The notes under the pieces: model-generated
What the model saw: only the letters and a program-made list of their open reading frames with translations
Told to the model about the DNA's origin: nothing
The model's database searches: none
From: Eutypella sp. D-1
Lineage: Eukaryota; Ascomycota; Sordariomycetes; Xylariales; Diatrypaceae
Length of the DNA stretch: 64,000 nt
Reading direction: 5' to 3'
Assembly: GCA_023313575.1 (NCBI GenBank)
Contig: JAJTTP010000005.1
Location: 2,790,001-2,854,000 of the forward strand
Part shown: piece after piece, positions 24,188 through 34,897 of the stretch
Layout of the letters: every line of letters begins with the position of its first letter
How positions within the stretch are numbered: the stretch's first letter is position 1
Made by a program: the position numbers and the translations under genes

Positions 24188-24352
24188 ATGTGCAACTTCA
24201 CCAAAAACTATTATATTTACACCACCTGTGTTGATCCTGGCGCGCACTTCTTCCGCACGTCCCTGGACGGAAGCCGTAAGCACGCTTGTCCCAAGGGCCC
24301 ACACGAGCGTTATATCGTCCAGCCGGGGCAGTGTCCACTCTGTTGTTCATGA
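24188..24352 (+). CDS. Cysteine-rich mini-protein, 54 residues
   Basis: A single short exon read from the ATG at 24188 to TGA at 24350-24352. Cysteines lie at positions 2, 14, 34, 49, 52 and 53. The order is MC at the N-terminus, a YTTCVDPGAHFF stretch, HACPKGPHERY, and a closing CPLCC. The spacing, with a CxxC end and two Cys/His-containing middle segments, looks like a small zinc-binding fold. It resembles short uncharacterised proteins I associate with Sordariomycete genomes, from memory and untested. The composition (Cys, Pro, Tyr, Gly at plausible turns) stands out from the surrounding noise. No signal peptide. Function unknown. The gene-sized protein at 30222 also opens with MC and carries an early CxxC. 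Confidence 0.55.
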   Translation: MCNFTKNYYIYTTCVDPGAHFFRTSLDGSRKHACPKGPHERYIVQPGQCPLCCS

Positions 24353-27300
24353 CGACTCGGGGGACATCATCCACCGCTTTGCATCAAAAGTAAAAATACC
24401 CGCACCTTTACCTCCGACATGCTTGCAGATCCGTACTTTTTCGTTAAGCCTGGATTCTTGAGCTGCCTGTTTGGCTTGCTTTGAAAGGGCGTTGGTTATG
24501 GTAGTTGGAATCCATTTGGGTGGATCTTGATCCTGCAGAATCGAGGGGGGGAAGGGGGGCGCACGCTGGTTCGTTACAGTCTCACACATACTTCAGGAAC
24601 AACTGCTGGAGGAAAGCCGGGTAGGCTGTGGGTCACCTAAAATGGAGCGTGCAGGAGAAGGACTAGCAGGATCAGGATTGGGGAACGGTTCTGTTGTGAT
24701 ACCAAGGAATGGCGCATCTCCGCAACATTACAGTTGCAAGACAGAGTACGACGCAGTATATGCAGCCATTCCCATTTCATCAAGGTGCCCCGCATTGCTC
24801 AGGCGTGTCGGAGCTACCTATCGCTGGATGCTTTTCTGTTAGGAACGAATCGATGGTTGGAAGGAAGGCATAGCGAGTAATCCTTGTGAGATAGACCTCG
24901 TGGGCAGATCGTCATGGTCATCTGATATACTCATATATAGGGCAATCCAATCAAAATTAGTATGGCTCAGGTGCCCTGCTATCTTGTGTGTGGCCACTTC
25001 ATTCTGGTTCGCGAGTCGTTCCCGTATCTGTTGGCCCATAGTAGCAACCCCTAAGTCGTCGTTTTGCCTATATTGTTTAGCTCGATGAGTTGTCGATTTG
25101 GCCAACACACTGGCCACCTCCTCTTTCTAGCACTGTCCAATAAAGGAACGCAGGGAGACAGTGCTCTGTGATGAGGCAGTCATCATACTTGTTACAAGAT
25201 GTACCGGCAATCATAAGCGACCTAGGGAAGCTGGTGTGGTATATAGTAGATAACTTTTATGATGTCTCGGCGGCCCGGGAACCCTCGTGTGACGGGCGTG
25301 TTGCTGAGGTACAAGAAAGGGATCTATGGCAGTAATCTGTAAGTATAGACTCTAACGCCATTCAGCGGATACGTAGCATCTCGGAAGGCGAGATATACCT
25401 ACTTGAGTTGAATATGACCTGGATAAGTTAAGCTAATTCGATAGATTACTTGCGTGATCATATGAACAGCACGATAGCCTTGTTATCCGTTCTTGCTGCA
25501 GCAATGCCCGGTTGAGCTCGCAATGAATCAGGTGCCCTCCCTAGGTCGATCACTCAAAGCCATGGGAACATGCCTGCCCCAAGCCCAATTTCATTGATGA
25601 GACAGCGGTTAAGGCTCGGAGTTTCGTGCCCGTTCCGATATAGTGCCACGAGCAGAAGATGCTCGTCCTCTAAGTAGGTCATAGAAACGAGCTTATGTTG
25701 GAAGTGTCCCCCCCCCCCCATGGATGAGAGTTCGGAAGCATACAGGCACTTTACGCGTTCCGCTATTCCTCTTCCATGGAACGCGTGGGGGGCATACGAT
25801 CCGAAGAGTGGACTTTGCTAGTCACGAGAGCTCCGTTCCTTGGTTCGGCAGCACGCTGAGCCGGCTTTTCTAGGGAGGGTGGGACAGATTTGAACCAACT
25901 CGTAACGGTACCTGGGCAGCTCGAGGATTCTGGTTCCGATACTCGGGCTGTCACCTACGCGCAGGAGCCGCATTCAACCCCCGCCCTCTTCCCTCCCCAG
26001 ACACAATGCATCCCACAAGCATCTGGACCCCCCACACGTGATAGTCTCTGTGCCTTCATAGTCAGAGGGATAATATCGAGAGTGCGGGGAAGTTGCTTGT
26101 CTCCCCGCCTGTGAAAAGGTGTTCCCCTATCAAGACTCTGCCCTATAGAAAGCACTGCACTTCGATATTGCCATACTGAATTTGGACTTGATAGGCATGA
26201 AATCTGAGATGTGAGCCCAGAAGGTGACACAAAGACAGGATCGCGGACTTACGTAATGATATATCATCGAGAGTTGGCTGGTAGCGAAGATAAAGTTGCC
26301 GAGCCACCACCTGAGTTCATGCGGACCAGCAGCAGAAGCGAACATCATTCCCAGGGTATACGGAACTGCGAGACACCTCGACTTCGATCCCTGGTCTGAT
26401 GTGCATAGCCGAACACCATTGTGCAATTGTGCAGCTTCAGAGTTCTAGATTGGCGTGCGCGTCCTCCCACGCTGCCAACTTCGACGGATCTTCGGCCTGT
26501 TTCATCGTCCGGATGTGCGTGGAGTCCGCCAGCGACGGAGTTCTCACGGGAAACGACAAGGTCCTGGACTCGGCTGGAGAACAACCGCTCAATCGGGACA
26601 GGAAAAAAACCACGTTTTGTTTCGTTTGTCGCGCAAGGGAAGAAAAAGAATACGAACACTCAGTTTCATGAGTTTGTGGGCGGAAAAGAGCCTCCTACCC
26701 ACTACTCCGCTTCTCTGGTGCTGGACTTTGCGGATACTTCAGACGTCGTTGTCTCATGTTGGAACCCCCCTGTTCCCCTAGTCAACGTGTGCCAATCGCT
26801 AACCAGTTAACCCCTATTGACGACCCCACAATGCCCCCTGACCCGCAAGATCCATCAGTTTGATAATATTAGTTTTATGCAACAATCAGTGTTATACAGC
26901 TAGTGAATTGTACGTTCCGCTAGCTATACTCGAGTACACTACCCGTAACCCCTGTAAACTCGTAACCCCGTAAAGCCGTCCCCCTTTCCGTGCATATCAC
27001 GTACCTCTCCTTCAACATGGCTCCCTACGGACCCTGCCTAAAGTAAGATATCATCCCTTCACGAAGACCAACAATGTGATGCCCTCATTTACAAGTGCTT
27101 CTCTATTCTAGATTGCGCGGCTTATCTAGACGACACGCACTGCTGCTATGCAAAGCTAGTAGGTCATCTTAAGACTTATTTCAGGACTATCTGATCATCT
27201 AGGCACAATGAGACGAAATTCAAGGCGGCTGGATGATACATCCAGAAGCAGACCTAGCCACGGAAGGAGGCGATGTATCCTTCAGCTTCATCGTCTAGTA

Positions 27301-27555
27301 GATGAATCAGGGAACAAAACGGGGCTTGCGGGAACCTCTCCGCAATAACATGTGTCCATCAACTCCCGATCTTCTCACTGCGCCACCAACATACAGTGCG
27401 AGCTGACCTTTTTCAGCATCGAATTCGGCCCATTTCTCGGGTTTCGTTGCCACGCAGGACCTTAAAATATATCTGGTCATCAAGGTCTATCTAAGTGGTT
27501 TAGGCATACAGGGGTGGTCTGGCTACTCCCTGGATCTAGCAATAACTCATGACGA
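24353..27555. other. Gene-poor region
   Basis: About 3.2 kb. Overlapping frames of 60-130 codons on both strands (notably 25750-26810) show no recognisable family. A C10 homopolymer lies near 25710. Nothing else can be supported. Confidence 0.5.
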
Positions 27556-28608
27556 CTAGCCGAGCAGAAACCTCCATACCGCCGCGGCGACCGTCTGGCC
27601 ATCGTGTTGCTTGCCGGCGCGCGAGGAACCATCCTGGTAAAGCGCGTCGTCGAATATCTTTTGCTCATGCCTGGCGTTGATGATCGCCTTCATGATGAAC
27701 TCGTCGAACTCAGGGTGCGCTTGCAGCGCGAACACCCGGCCCGGGACGTAGAGACCCTGATATTCACATAACGGACTGGACCCGAGGTTCTCCACGTCCC
27801 GCGGAAGTTCCAGCACCGCGTCCCTGTGCATCTGGTGGAGCATCTGCGATGCGGTTGTCAGCTTGTGATTCGAGTTCTGGTGGTTTCTCTTGTTTCTATA
27901 AAATTCTATGGGCCGTCGGCGCTGCGTGGTCAAAAGGGTTGGAGAAGGGGGGGGGGGGGAGGGGGCATGAGGAGGGGAGGATCCAAAATGAAGAGGTTTG
28001 AGGTAGTTGGCGACCTACAAGAGCATCTTTTTTGAGTAATCGGCGGCCAGTCTCATTCAGTTCTACTCGATCGACAGATATCTCCCAGCCCGCCGGGCTC
28101 CGGGACACTTGGCCGCCTAGGGCGCGTGCCAGGATCTGATGGCCGAAGCAGATGCCGACAATCGGCACTTGTGAGTTCTGGTAGACGTCGCGCACGTAAT
28201 CTACGAGTCTAACAATCCATGCATCGTCGGCGAAGGAGGTGTGTTCTGCGTATCATTATCAGTCTATGAAGGAAGTTCTGTAACTTCTGTTTCTTCTTTA
28301 TTCCTTTTTGTTTTTGTTTTTGTTTTTTTTTTTTCGAGTTTCCTCTGAAAGTGCTAGTGCAATCGGAACTTACTGCTCCCTGTCATAAGTATAGTATCTA
28401 CTTGATCAACCTTAGGCAGTTCGCCGAATTCCACCATATTGCTCTTTATGACCTGTAATTCGACCTCGTCGACCTCACCGTCGCGTACGACGGTTTCAAG
28501 GCCTCGGCGAAGCAAACGCTCGAATATGTCACCATAGGTGCCATATTTCTCCCGAACGGGCGGGACCGGGGTGTCGCATTCCAACACTGCAACTCTGAAG
28601 ACGCGCAT
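27556..28608 (-). CDS. Class I glutamine amidotransferase-like protein
   Basis: Exons in transcription order are 28608-28374, 28245-28019 and 27843-27556. Introns are GTAAGT...CAG and GTAGGT...CAG, and the total is 249 codons. It belongs to the free-standing fungal GATase1-like family (similar to yeast YLR126C-type and plant GGP-type proteins). The triad is present: Cys111 in VGICFGHQ, and His197 and Glu199 in QAHPEF. An LMTGS segment lies at the exon 1 end and QMHRD at residues 158-162 matches the family. The start at 28608 (MRVFRVAVLECDTP) is preferred over a longer frame reaching 28800, which adds non-homologous sequence. Such proteins may be gamma-glutamyl hydrolases or unassigned amidotransferases. 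No synthetase partner is adjacent. Confidence 0.87.
27844..28018 (-). repeat. Intron with a 13-base C homopolymer on the coding strand
   Basis: The second intron of the amidotransferase gene carries a run of G13 on the plus strand near 27945-27959, with a purine-rich flank. Its length is therefore likely to be unstable and error-prone in sequencing. Confidence 0.6.
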
Positions 28609-30221
28609 GTTTTGAATGCTACCTTGTAAGCTGGAATAGGTAATGTGGTTGGGTAGTGGGTGTGGTTGATTCTGCACGATATAGGTGGACAGGGTTATAA
28701 AATCCGTATCGCGGGGACCTTTATGGTAATGATGACGAGAGAAATTGGGTTTTTCTCCGAGGCAGTTGGACAAACAGTGACAAATTGCTTGACTGCTCAA
28801 GTGATCCCCTGATTTTGACCCTGCGCAGTGGATCTAACTAGCCGGTCTAGTTTCATCAAGGGTCAGGGATTAAGCCCAAACCTTACCTGAAAAGTCCACC
28901 CCGCTTGCCCGCAACAGAGCAATTTTGAGTGCGCTGTTAACTACGACGGAGTTTGTAGAACAACTTAAAAAAGTCCCGGAGCGCGGCCCCAGAGTGCGGC
29001 CCCGACCCCGGAACATGGTCGGCTTTGGACGGGATTCTCGGGTTTTTATTCCTAATCCCTTTTACGTAATGGGTTTCACTTGCTTTCGCTGGCCATGTAT
29101 CTATTAGCTTGATCAACTTCTTCTAGTAGCATCACGTATGAGCCTATATGAGCTAGTTATTGATATACACTTAGCTAGCCCCCAATTCGATCTTAGCTTT
29201 TCACCTAGTTATAAGTTAAATCTATCTAGTAGGTGTCCTATGACGAAATATCATCGTGAACAAGACGGAATTCGTTCCTTAGACGACTATGAGCGAGAAG
29301 ATAACCCAACTAGTAGGTCAGTATGCTAAGAAGTTGTAAGTAGCAATGTATTTGGCTAAAGCCTTCATTTTCGCAATCCGCGCCGATAATGAGCCTTCCC
29401 AAAAGAGGCAGCATTATCCTTAATTGTTTTTCCGCAAGTAACGCAGCTGCAGGTGCAGCAGAACATGTTACTTTCTGCCCGGGGGGGGGGGAATGTTATT
29501 TTAGTTGCTCGACCGCGCTCAGTATCGTAGGCTGCGCAGTATAAGATGCAGATACATACGCGCACATAAGCTTCGAACCCCGACACACCCGTAAGCATCA
29601 TGATTGGAAGCGATTTAGCAGGTTGCGCTATCGCCATCGATGAATTGCCGCCTTTCAGCCTCGTTGTACACGGACGGGAAAGCAAGGAGACTCGGTCCCC
29701 CGAACACCTCGGATCCTAGGTAGACTATAGACATAGAGCATAGCCATATGGCTATCTCAATGGACAAAGAGCTGGGCATCGGGACCTGGGGTCCAGCTAG
29801 GCTAAGTAGTTGCGTGACCCTCCTGTTCTCCAAGACTCGAATTTTGTCTCGTTGTCTAGACCTAGTTCTAGAAGCGAGTAGACGAGCTGAACAAAGAGTG
29901 AGGTCCAACAATGGGCTGAATGAGGAAGAATCGACCATCGAAGACAATAGCTTTCTTCAAAGGATTTTGGGTAACCACGGAGCAGCGCGTAAGTACATTA
30001 GAGGCCCCCTCGCTGCCAGAACACGGACCTTATGTCTCTGGTATTGTTCGTCGAAGTCAGTCAAGTTATTTCCATCACTACGACGAGAGAAGTACGTAGC
30101 TGTTGAGCAGCACCATCTATTCACTCGCAGGAGTAGAGCTCCCGCGACATAAAAACAAGGGCTTTGAGAGTCCTTGCCATTAGACACACTGACCGCAGAG
30201 AAGAGAGTGAAAACTACAACA
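28609..30221. other. Intergenic region
   Basis: About 1.6 kb. A 134-codon plus frame (29748-30152) and several shorter ones have no recognisable domain and are not called. A G11 run lies near 29480-29490. The promoters of the flanking divergent genes must lie here. Confidence 0.5.
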
Positions 30222-31442
30222 ATGTGTATCCTCATCATCCAGGAATACACGGACTGCAGCCACTATAGCACGAGGGTGCAGAAGTGCCCTGCGTTCCACA
30301 AGCTGCAGGGGTCGGCGGGCGGCCTGATCGGCGCACTGTTTGGGTGCGGTGCCCCCCGCCGCAAGGACTGCGGCCGTCTCGCTCACCATCACGCGCTGTC
30401 CATGCCGTCCTTGTGCGAAAAGTGCGTCGCTCGACGGAACGAGAGCTCGCGGGGCGGCCGTCCCGATGTAGCTGCCGATGCCGAAGAGGACCGCCGTCGC
30501 CACCACGAGGACCGGACGAGGCCCGCCAATGACGGTCCACGCAGGCAGCAGCAACAGCAGCAGCGACACCGCCATGCGGAGAAGACCCGAGAGAAGTTCG
30601 CCCAGACCGAGGCTTACAAGAGGAGTCCAGCGAGGGCGCTGCAGGCCGACCCCTCGTCTTCTTCCTCCAAGGCGTCGGGAGCGGGCCGTTCGCATTCCGC
30701 TGCCGCGCAACAGAAGCAGCAGCAGAAGTCGTCGTCATCTCAGAAACACCGGGATCCCCGCGAGGGCCGCGCGACAAAGTCGGACGACGAGCCGCCACCG
30801 CCCGCGCCGAAGCTAAAGAAGCCCAGCCACCCTGCACAGCCAGCGCCGGCGTACCAGCCTCGCGGACGATTTCCGGTAGCGGCGGCGGCGGCGGCGAGGT
30901 CGACGGCGACGGAGCAGGGTGCCGCGCGGAGAAAAGCTCCCGAGGCCGCCGAGATAGCCCGACCGTCGGCGAGTGCACCGGGGCCCTCGGAGCCGCAACA
31001 GCTCCGGCGCAAACCCGCCAAGACGTACCTAAACGTGCGCAACCAGCCCCTGCGGCCTATCCCGGCCCCGCTGCCCGAATACCAGGTGTACCTGAACGCG
31101 ATGCCGAGCGTGGAGGAGGCGCAGGCGGCGCGCAGGAGCCAAGACTCTGGCAAGAGCCAGGCCACCGCCGCCTCCGCCTCGTCTAACGGCAGCGGAAAGA
31201 CTAGTGCGACTACTACTACGACTACTACCGCGGCTAGCAACAGGGGGTCGGCGGGGTCGCACAAGTCGGCAAACAGCAAGGATTCCGGCAAGGACCTGCG
31301 GAAGAGATCGGCGCTCGCAAGCATTGGGAGGGCCGTTGGCCTCGAGCCGCCGCGGCACAGCCCGTTCTCGGACGACGGATCCGACCTGTCCTTCGTCTGC
31401 GCGGACTCGCGGAAGCTCGCGGAGACGGGTCAGATAGCGTGA
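30222..31442 (+). CDS. Uncharacterised low-complexity protein with N-terminal Cys pattern
   Basis: Read from the first ATG (30222) this gives 406 codons with no intron. The first 75 residues are ordered and Cys/His-rich: MC at 1-2, Cys12, Cys22, a Gly-rich stretch GGLIGALFGCG, then DCGRLAHHH and a SLCEKC (CxxC) end. This suggests a small metal-binding module. The rest is basic, Gln/Arg/Ala/Ser-rich and probably disordered, with a six-residue poly-Gln (after DGPRR), poly-Ala and poly-Thr runs. Conserved-looking islands are KTYLNVRNQPLRPIP and PEYQVYLNAMPSVEEAQAAR near residues 266-305, and SPFSDDGSDLSFVCADSRKL at the end. These islands look like binding motifs. Function unknown. High GC gives long shadow frames on both strands. 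Confidence 0.72.
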   Translation: MCILIIQEYTDCSHYSTRVQKCPAFHKLQGSAGGLIGALFGCGAPRRKDCGRLAHHHALSMPSLCEKCVARRNESSRGGRPDVAADAEEDRRRHHEDRTRPANDGPRRQQQQQQRHRHAEKTREKFAQTEAYKRSPARALQADPSSSSSKASGAGRSHSAAAQQKQQQKSSSSQKHRDPREGRATKSDDEPPPPAPKLKKPSHPAQPAPAYQPRGRFPVAAAAAARSTATEQGAARRKAPEAAEIARPSASAPGPSEPQQLRRKPAKTYLNVRNQPLRPIPAPLPEYQVYLNAMPSVEEAQAARRSQDSGKSQATAASASSNGSGKTSATTTTTTTAASNRGSAGSHKSANSKDSGKDLRKRSALASIGRAVGLEPPRHSPFSDDGSDLSFVCADSRKLAETGQIA

Positions 31443-32333
31443 TGAACTAAAACCGGGAGGTCTTCGGTTTAGGCCAACGGGTTGGTCTAAATATTATCAA
31501 GGTAATCCTAACTCTACCCTCTCCCCTCATCATGCGAGCCGCGTGATGCGTGCTGGTAGATTCGTATGCAAAGATACGGGCTAGATATATATTAGGTAAG
31601 TCCCAGTGTCGGTAGTGACTGGCTGGGTGGAGGAAACTATAATATTAATGGTTCTGTGTATATACCATCGGTCTCCCTCGGCGCTTATTTCGCTCGTGAG
31701 TATGAACCAGCCACTGAAGTTGTGTGGTGATATCAAGGTTGTCTGAACGAATTCCCGGTTCAATAATGTTCTAATATTAATAAGATATATCTATAGTATA
31801 TCAGCGTATGTACAACATAAGGGTTGGGGGCGGAGCTCTCCCACCCCTGCATAACGCCGTGAGGGCAAATGATGGATCGTTTTTGGTGTTACAAGAACCG
31901 AAAAACCAAGAGAGCGCGGGTGGCGGAAGCCCTTCACTATCTAAACGTGCAGGACTGCGAAGCATGGCAAAAGGGGATGGAAAGGCATTGCTACGATCGC
32001 GCTTTTTGAGATCCATTGAGGGCATCGCACTATCCGATCGGCGCGTGATGCGCAAGCCGGTGTAGTCACTTTCCTCGGCTTGATCCGTATGGCCATTTCT
32101 AGCGACCAGTCCCGGGGTGGCATCCTGGACGCATTTCTGTTTCGTGCCGCGCCTCACCTGTAGCCGAGCAGCAGACGAACTAATTATCGACTCACAGTCA
32201 AACCATCTTTGCTTCAGTCGGCCGAACGTTGTAATATCCATCATCCGGAATTTAATAGGTCGGTCCGTCTATCTGCCTTGTGATGGTGATGCCGGCTTAG
32301 TGCCACTCTTTCTAGGATTTCCCTTGGCATAGT
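31443..32333. other. Convergent intergenic region with an odd GC-balanced block
   Basis: The part 31443-31800 is AT-rich, with no genes. The part 31805-32250 is open in a 147-codon minus frame and in an 85-codon plus frame, and differs in texture from its flanks (see finding). No domain recognised. Confidence 0.5.
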
Positions 32334-33093
32334 TTACTGGGCCTTGCCGTTCTTTGCCGCTTCCTTTTTAGCCCTGAACTTGGCGATCTCAACCTGAACA
32401 GCCTTGTCGACACGCTGCTGCAGCTCGCGCCTATAACCGAATTTGAAGAGCATCTCGAGCCAGACGAAGAGGGGCGCGAGGAAGACGGCCTGGACTATGT
32501 TGTCTAGCAAAGCGGGGGCGCGGCCCTCGAACGCGCCGTGGCCAATGAACTGGAAAATCCAGCATACTATATGAGTGATGACGGCGACTTGGGTGGTGAG
32601 AACGGGATACTCGGAGATGAAGTGGTTGCACAAGGCGGCGGCGGCGAGACAAATCATGGCTAACGCGGTACCGGCCACGGGCTCTAAAAGCACATATAAT
32701 CCACCCCAGGTCAAAGCGGCTATGGTGCCGAGATTGAGGTTCAGATTGGGTATCGTTAGGAAATCGGGAAGCGGAATTAAATCACCAGTATTCGCAGCCT
32801 TAATTGAAGGAACATTAGCACCTAGGAAGGAGGCCATTCCATGGACAGACGCGACGCGGGGCAGTGTGGAACTTACCATGGCGAATCCGCTGAAGAGAAT
32901 CAATGGCACGCATGTCATATGAATAGCAATATTTATCTTATCGTGGTGATAAGCACCATACTATCCAAAGGGCAAAAGTCGGGGTTAGCGAGAGTTAAAG
33001 AAAGCAGATAGTGGAATAGGGGCTGGAGGGAGGGGGGGGGGGGGTGTATAGAGGACTTACGAAGGTGAGTTGCCTTTCAAGGTTGAGAGCCAT
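32334..33093 (-). CDS. MPO1: MPO1-like 2-hydroxy fatty acid dioxygenase (DUF962 family)
   Basis: Exons 33093-33061 and 32960-32334 give 219 codons; the intron is GTAAGT...TAG. The first exon encodes only 11 residues (MALNLERQLTF). The second begins YGAYHHDKINIAIHMTCVPL, the N-terminal His-rich family motif, which lies at the end of the first segment. A second motif, QFIGHGAFEGRAPALLDN, follows about 110 residues later. Four to five hydrophobic helices make it an integral membrane protein, ER-type in yeast. Yeast Mpo1 carries out Fe2+-dependent alpha-oxidation of 2-hydroxy fatty acids in phytosphingosine breakdown. The family His residues appear intact. A Lys-rich tail ends the protein. It is divergent from RPB7 across about 2.2 kb. 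The assignment rests on these motifs. Confidence 0.88.
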
Positions 33094-33105
33094 TGTGTTT
33101 TATGG

Positions 33106-33166
33106 AGGTGGTTAGTGGTGGTTGGTGGTGGTTGGTGGTGGTTGGTGATGTTGGTGATGTTGGTGG
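33106..33166 (-). repeat. GGT/ACC-type imperfect repeat in the MPO1 leader
   Basis: About 60 bp of (GGTGGTTGGT)-type units immediately upstream of the MPO1 start codon, so it reads as CCA/ACC repeats in the probable 5' leader of that gene. Confidence 0.75.
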
Positions 33167-34329
33167 CTTGAAGTTATAGACAGTAAAGGTGACAACGACG
33201 ATGGAGATAACTCGACGAGTCTCTTTTTCTGTATAGCCCCTCGGGTTAATGAAGTAGTCGCTTTCATGTATGTACAATACAATGGTGATTGATGGCCTAG
33301 TGGCATGGAGGTTTCCCTGGGGTTTGTTTAAGAAGGTTGCTTTACTGATCGAGGAGATAAAAAGAATGAAGCTCGGAACATTGAAAAGGCAGAAAAAGTA
33401 ATGCAAAAAACAAAACAAAAAAAAAGGATAAAAAAGGGTTTAGATGATGATAGAGATGGAACATGAATGAATTCGGGTGCTGACCTCTCGGGCTATCTAT
33501 CTACATTGATGGGTCTACGGGTACATTGGACTGTCCCCACCATTGATCAGACCACTCTAAAGTACAATACAGTAAGTAGGTGTAGTACTTTCAACCTTTT
33601 GCGTGTCACATGTACCTACCTACCTATGTCCATAGGCTGCATAAGGTACCTTAACACTTTGAAGATGGGATGAATTAGGCTATCCCAGACCTGTGCATCT
33701 ACCGGGGTGGGCAGCCTCTACCTAGTAATATGTAGGTATATGTAGGTATAGATAATAGAAACGCTTTTTCTGGGTTTCCAAAATTCAATTCAAGAACTTC
33801 TAAGAATTTCTAGACGTATTATAGATGCAGAATGGTATCCGTGGATGTCAGGGATGCATCCATGGATATGTACATATATACATACCTATGTATGTAGGTA
33901 CTTATTTCCGGATTAGGCGCTTGGTTCAAGATACAAGGCTACCCAGGTACATACGAAGTAGCGCGTCCGCCAACGGCGGCGGCGGTAGGTAGTGACAGCA
34001 GCAGCAGCAGCAGCATCTGTCCCTTGGTAGTTACTTCTTAGTCTGATTAGATAATCGTACCTGCCCCCAAAAACGCTACCTAACCTTGGGTGATGTATGT
34101 AGGTAGGTAGGCAGTAAAAGAATAGGTAGGTACTATTGATACCACTACAGATAGTAAAAGTACCTACTTAGGTTAGGTAAGCTGGTAACTTTGTAAGGCA
34201 GGTCCACGGGTACGCTAAACTTTTTCCATTCACCTTTCATCGTAACTTCCTCAGCCTTTCAGCCGCCTGGTCAAAGGAAGGCACCTTCTGCAACTTAGCC
34301 TAGGTAACTACAGTAGGTAGATACTTAGT
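33167..34329. other. Intergenic region rich in TAGGTA words
   Basis: No gene seen. An A-rich stretch lies at 33396-33436. Many TACCTA/TAGGTA words occur between 33610 and 34330, and a short (CAG)n run lies near 34000-34015. Confidence 0.6.
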
Positions 34330-34452
34330 CTTGATACTTGTATTTGCTTGCCAATTCCCGTACCTTGTCTTGTCCTTTCTTTTTTTCTTTTTCTTTTTAC
34401 CTTCACCTCAACCTTTTACTCTCTTTTATTTATTCATTACTCTCTCTTCCCT

Positions 34453-34497
34453 CGTCGTCGTCGTTGTCGTCGTCGTCGTCGTCGTCGCGGTCGTCGA
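34453..34497 (+). repeat. CGT/TCG triplet microsatellite
   Basis: Near-perfect CGT triplets over about 45 bp, interrupted by single TTG and CGG units. Confidence 0.8.
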
Positions 34498-34636
34498 GGT
34501 CAATAGCAGACAGGCACGCATTTTTTTACCTATAAGAGTCTGCCGTTTGCCATCTGCGGTCTGCTCTCTGCGTGTCCATATGTGTATGTGCGTATGCGCG
34601 GCTGACTGGCTGTCATAAAAAGCTCTCTTTGTCATC

Positions 34637-34715
34637 TTCGTCGTCGTCGTTGTTGTCGCTGTTGTCGCCGTTGTCGCCGTCGTCGTCGTTGTTGCCGTTG
34701 TTGCCGTAGTCGTCT
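34637..34715 (+). repeat. TCG/TTG/CCG degenerate triplet microsatellite
   Basis: About 79 bp of G-phased triplets (CGT, TGT, CGC, CGT), all purine-poor on this strand. Confidence 0.8.
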
Positions 34716-34871
34716 AATCTATCCCAAACCATTACAACCTATCGATTACATTTCCGTTTTAATTCTCGATCTTTCATACACGACGCGACGCTGCCTTTAT
34801 CCTGCCTATTTCAACGCGACGGCGACCTTGCATAGTGACGATAGGATCATTCGTCGTACATAACCCGAAGC

Positions 34872-34897
34872 CGAGTCGAGTCGAGTCGAGTCGAGTC
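34872..34897 (+). repeat. GAGTC pentamer tandem repeat
   Basis: Five consecutive GAGTC units. The same pentamer recurs in short form near 47967-47976. Confidence 0.8.

Noticed and set aside
24347..24589. 80-codon minus-strand frame overlapping the mini-gene's 3' end
   Set aside because: No recognisable features. The plus-strand Cys-rich frame is better supported, and the two overlap by only a few bases.
30235..31358. Minus-strand frames opposite the low-complexity gene at 30222
   Set aside because: Shadow of GC-rich codons. The plus frame has the ordered Cys region, a natural ATG and a distinct C-terminus.
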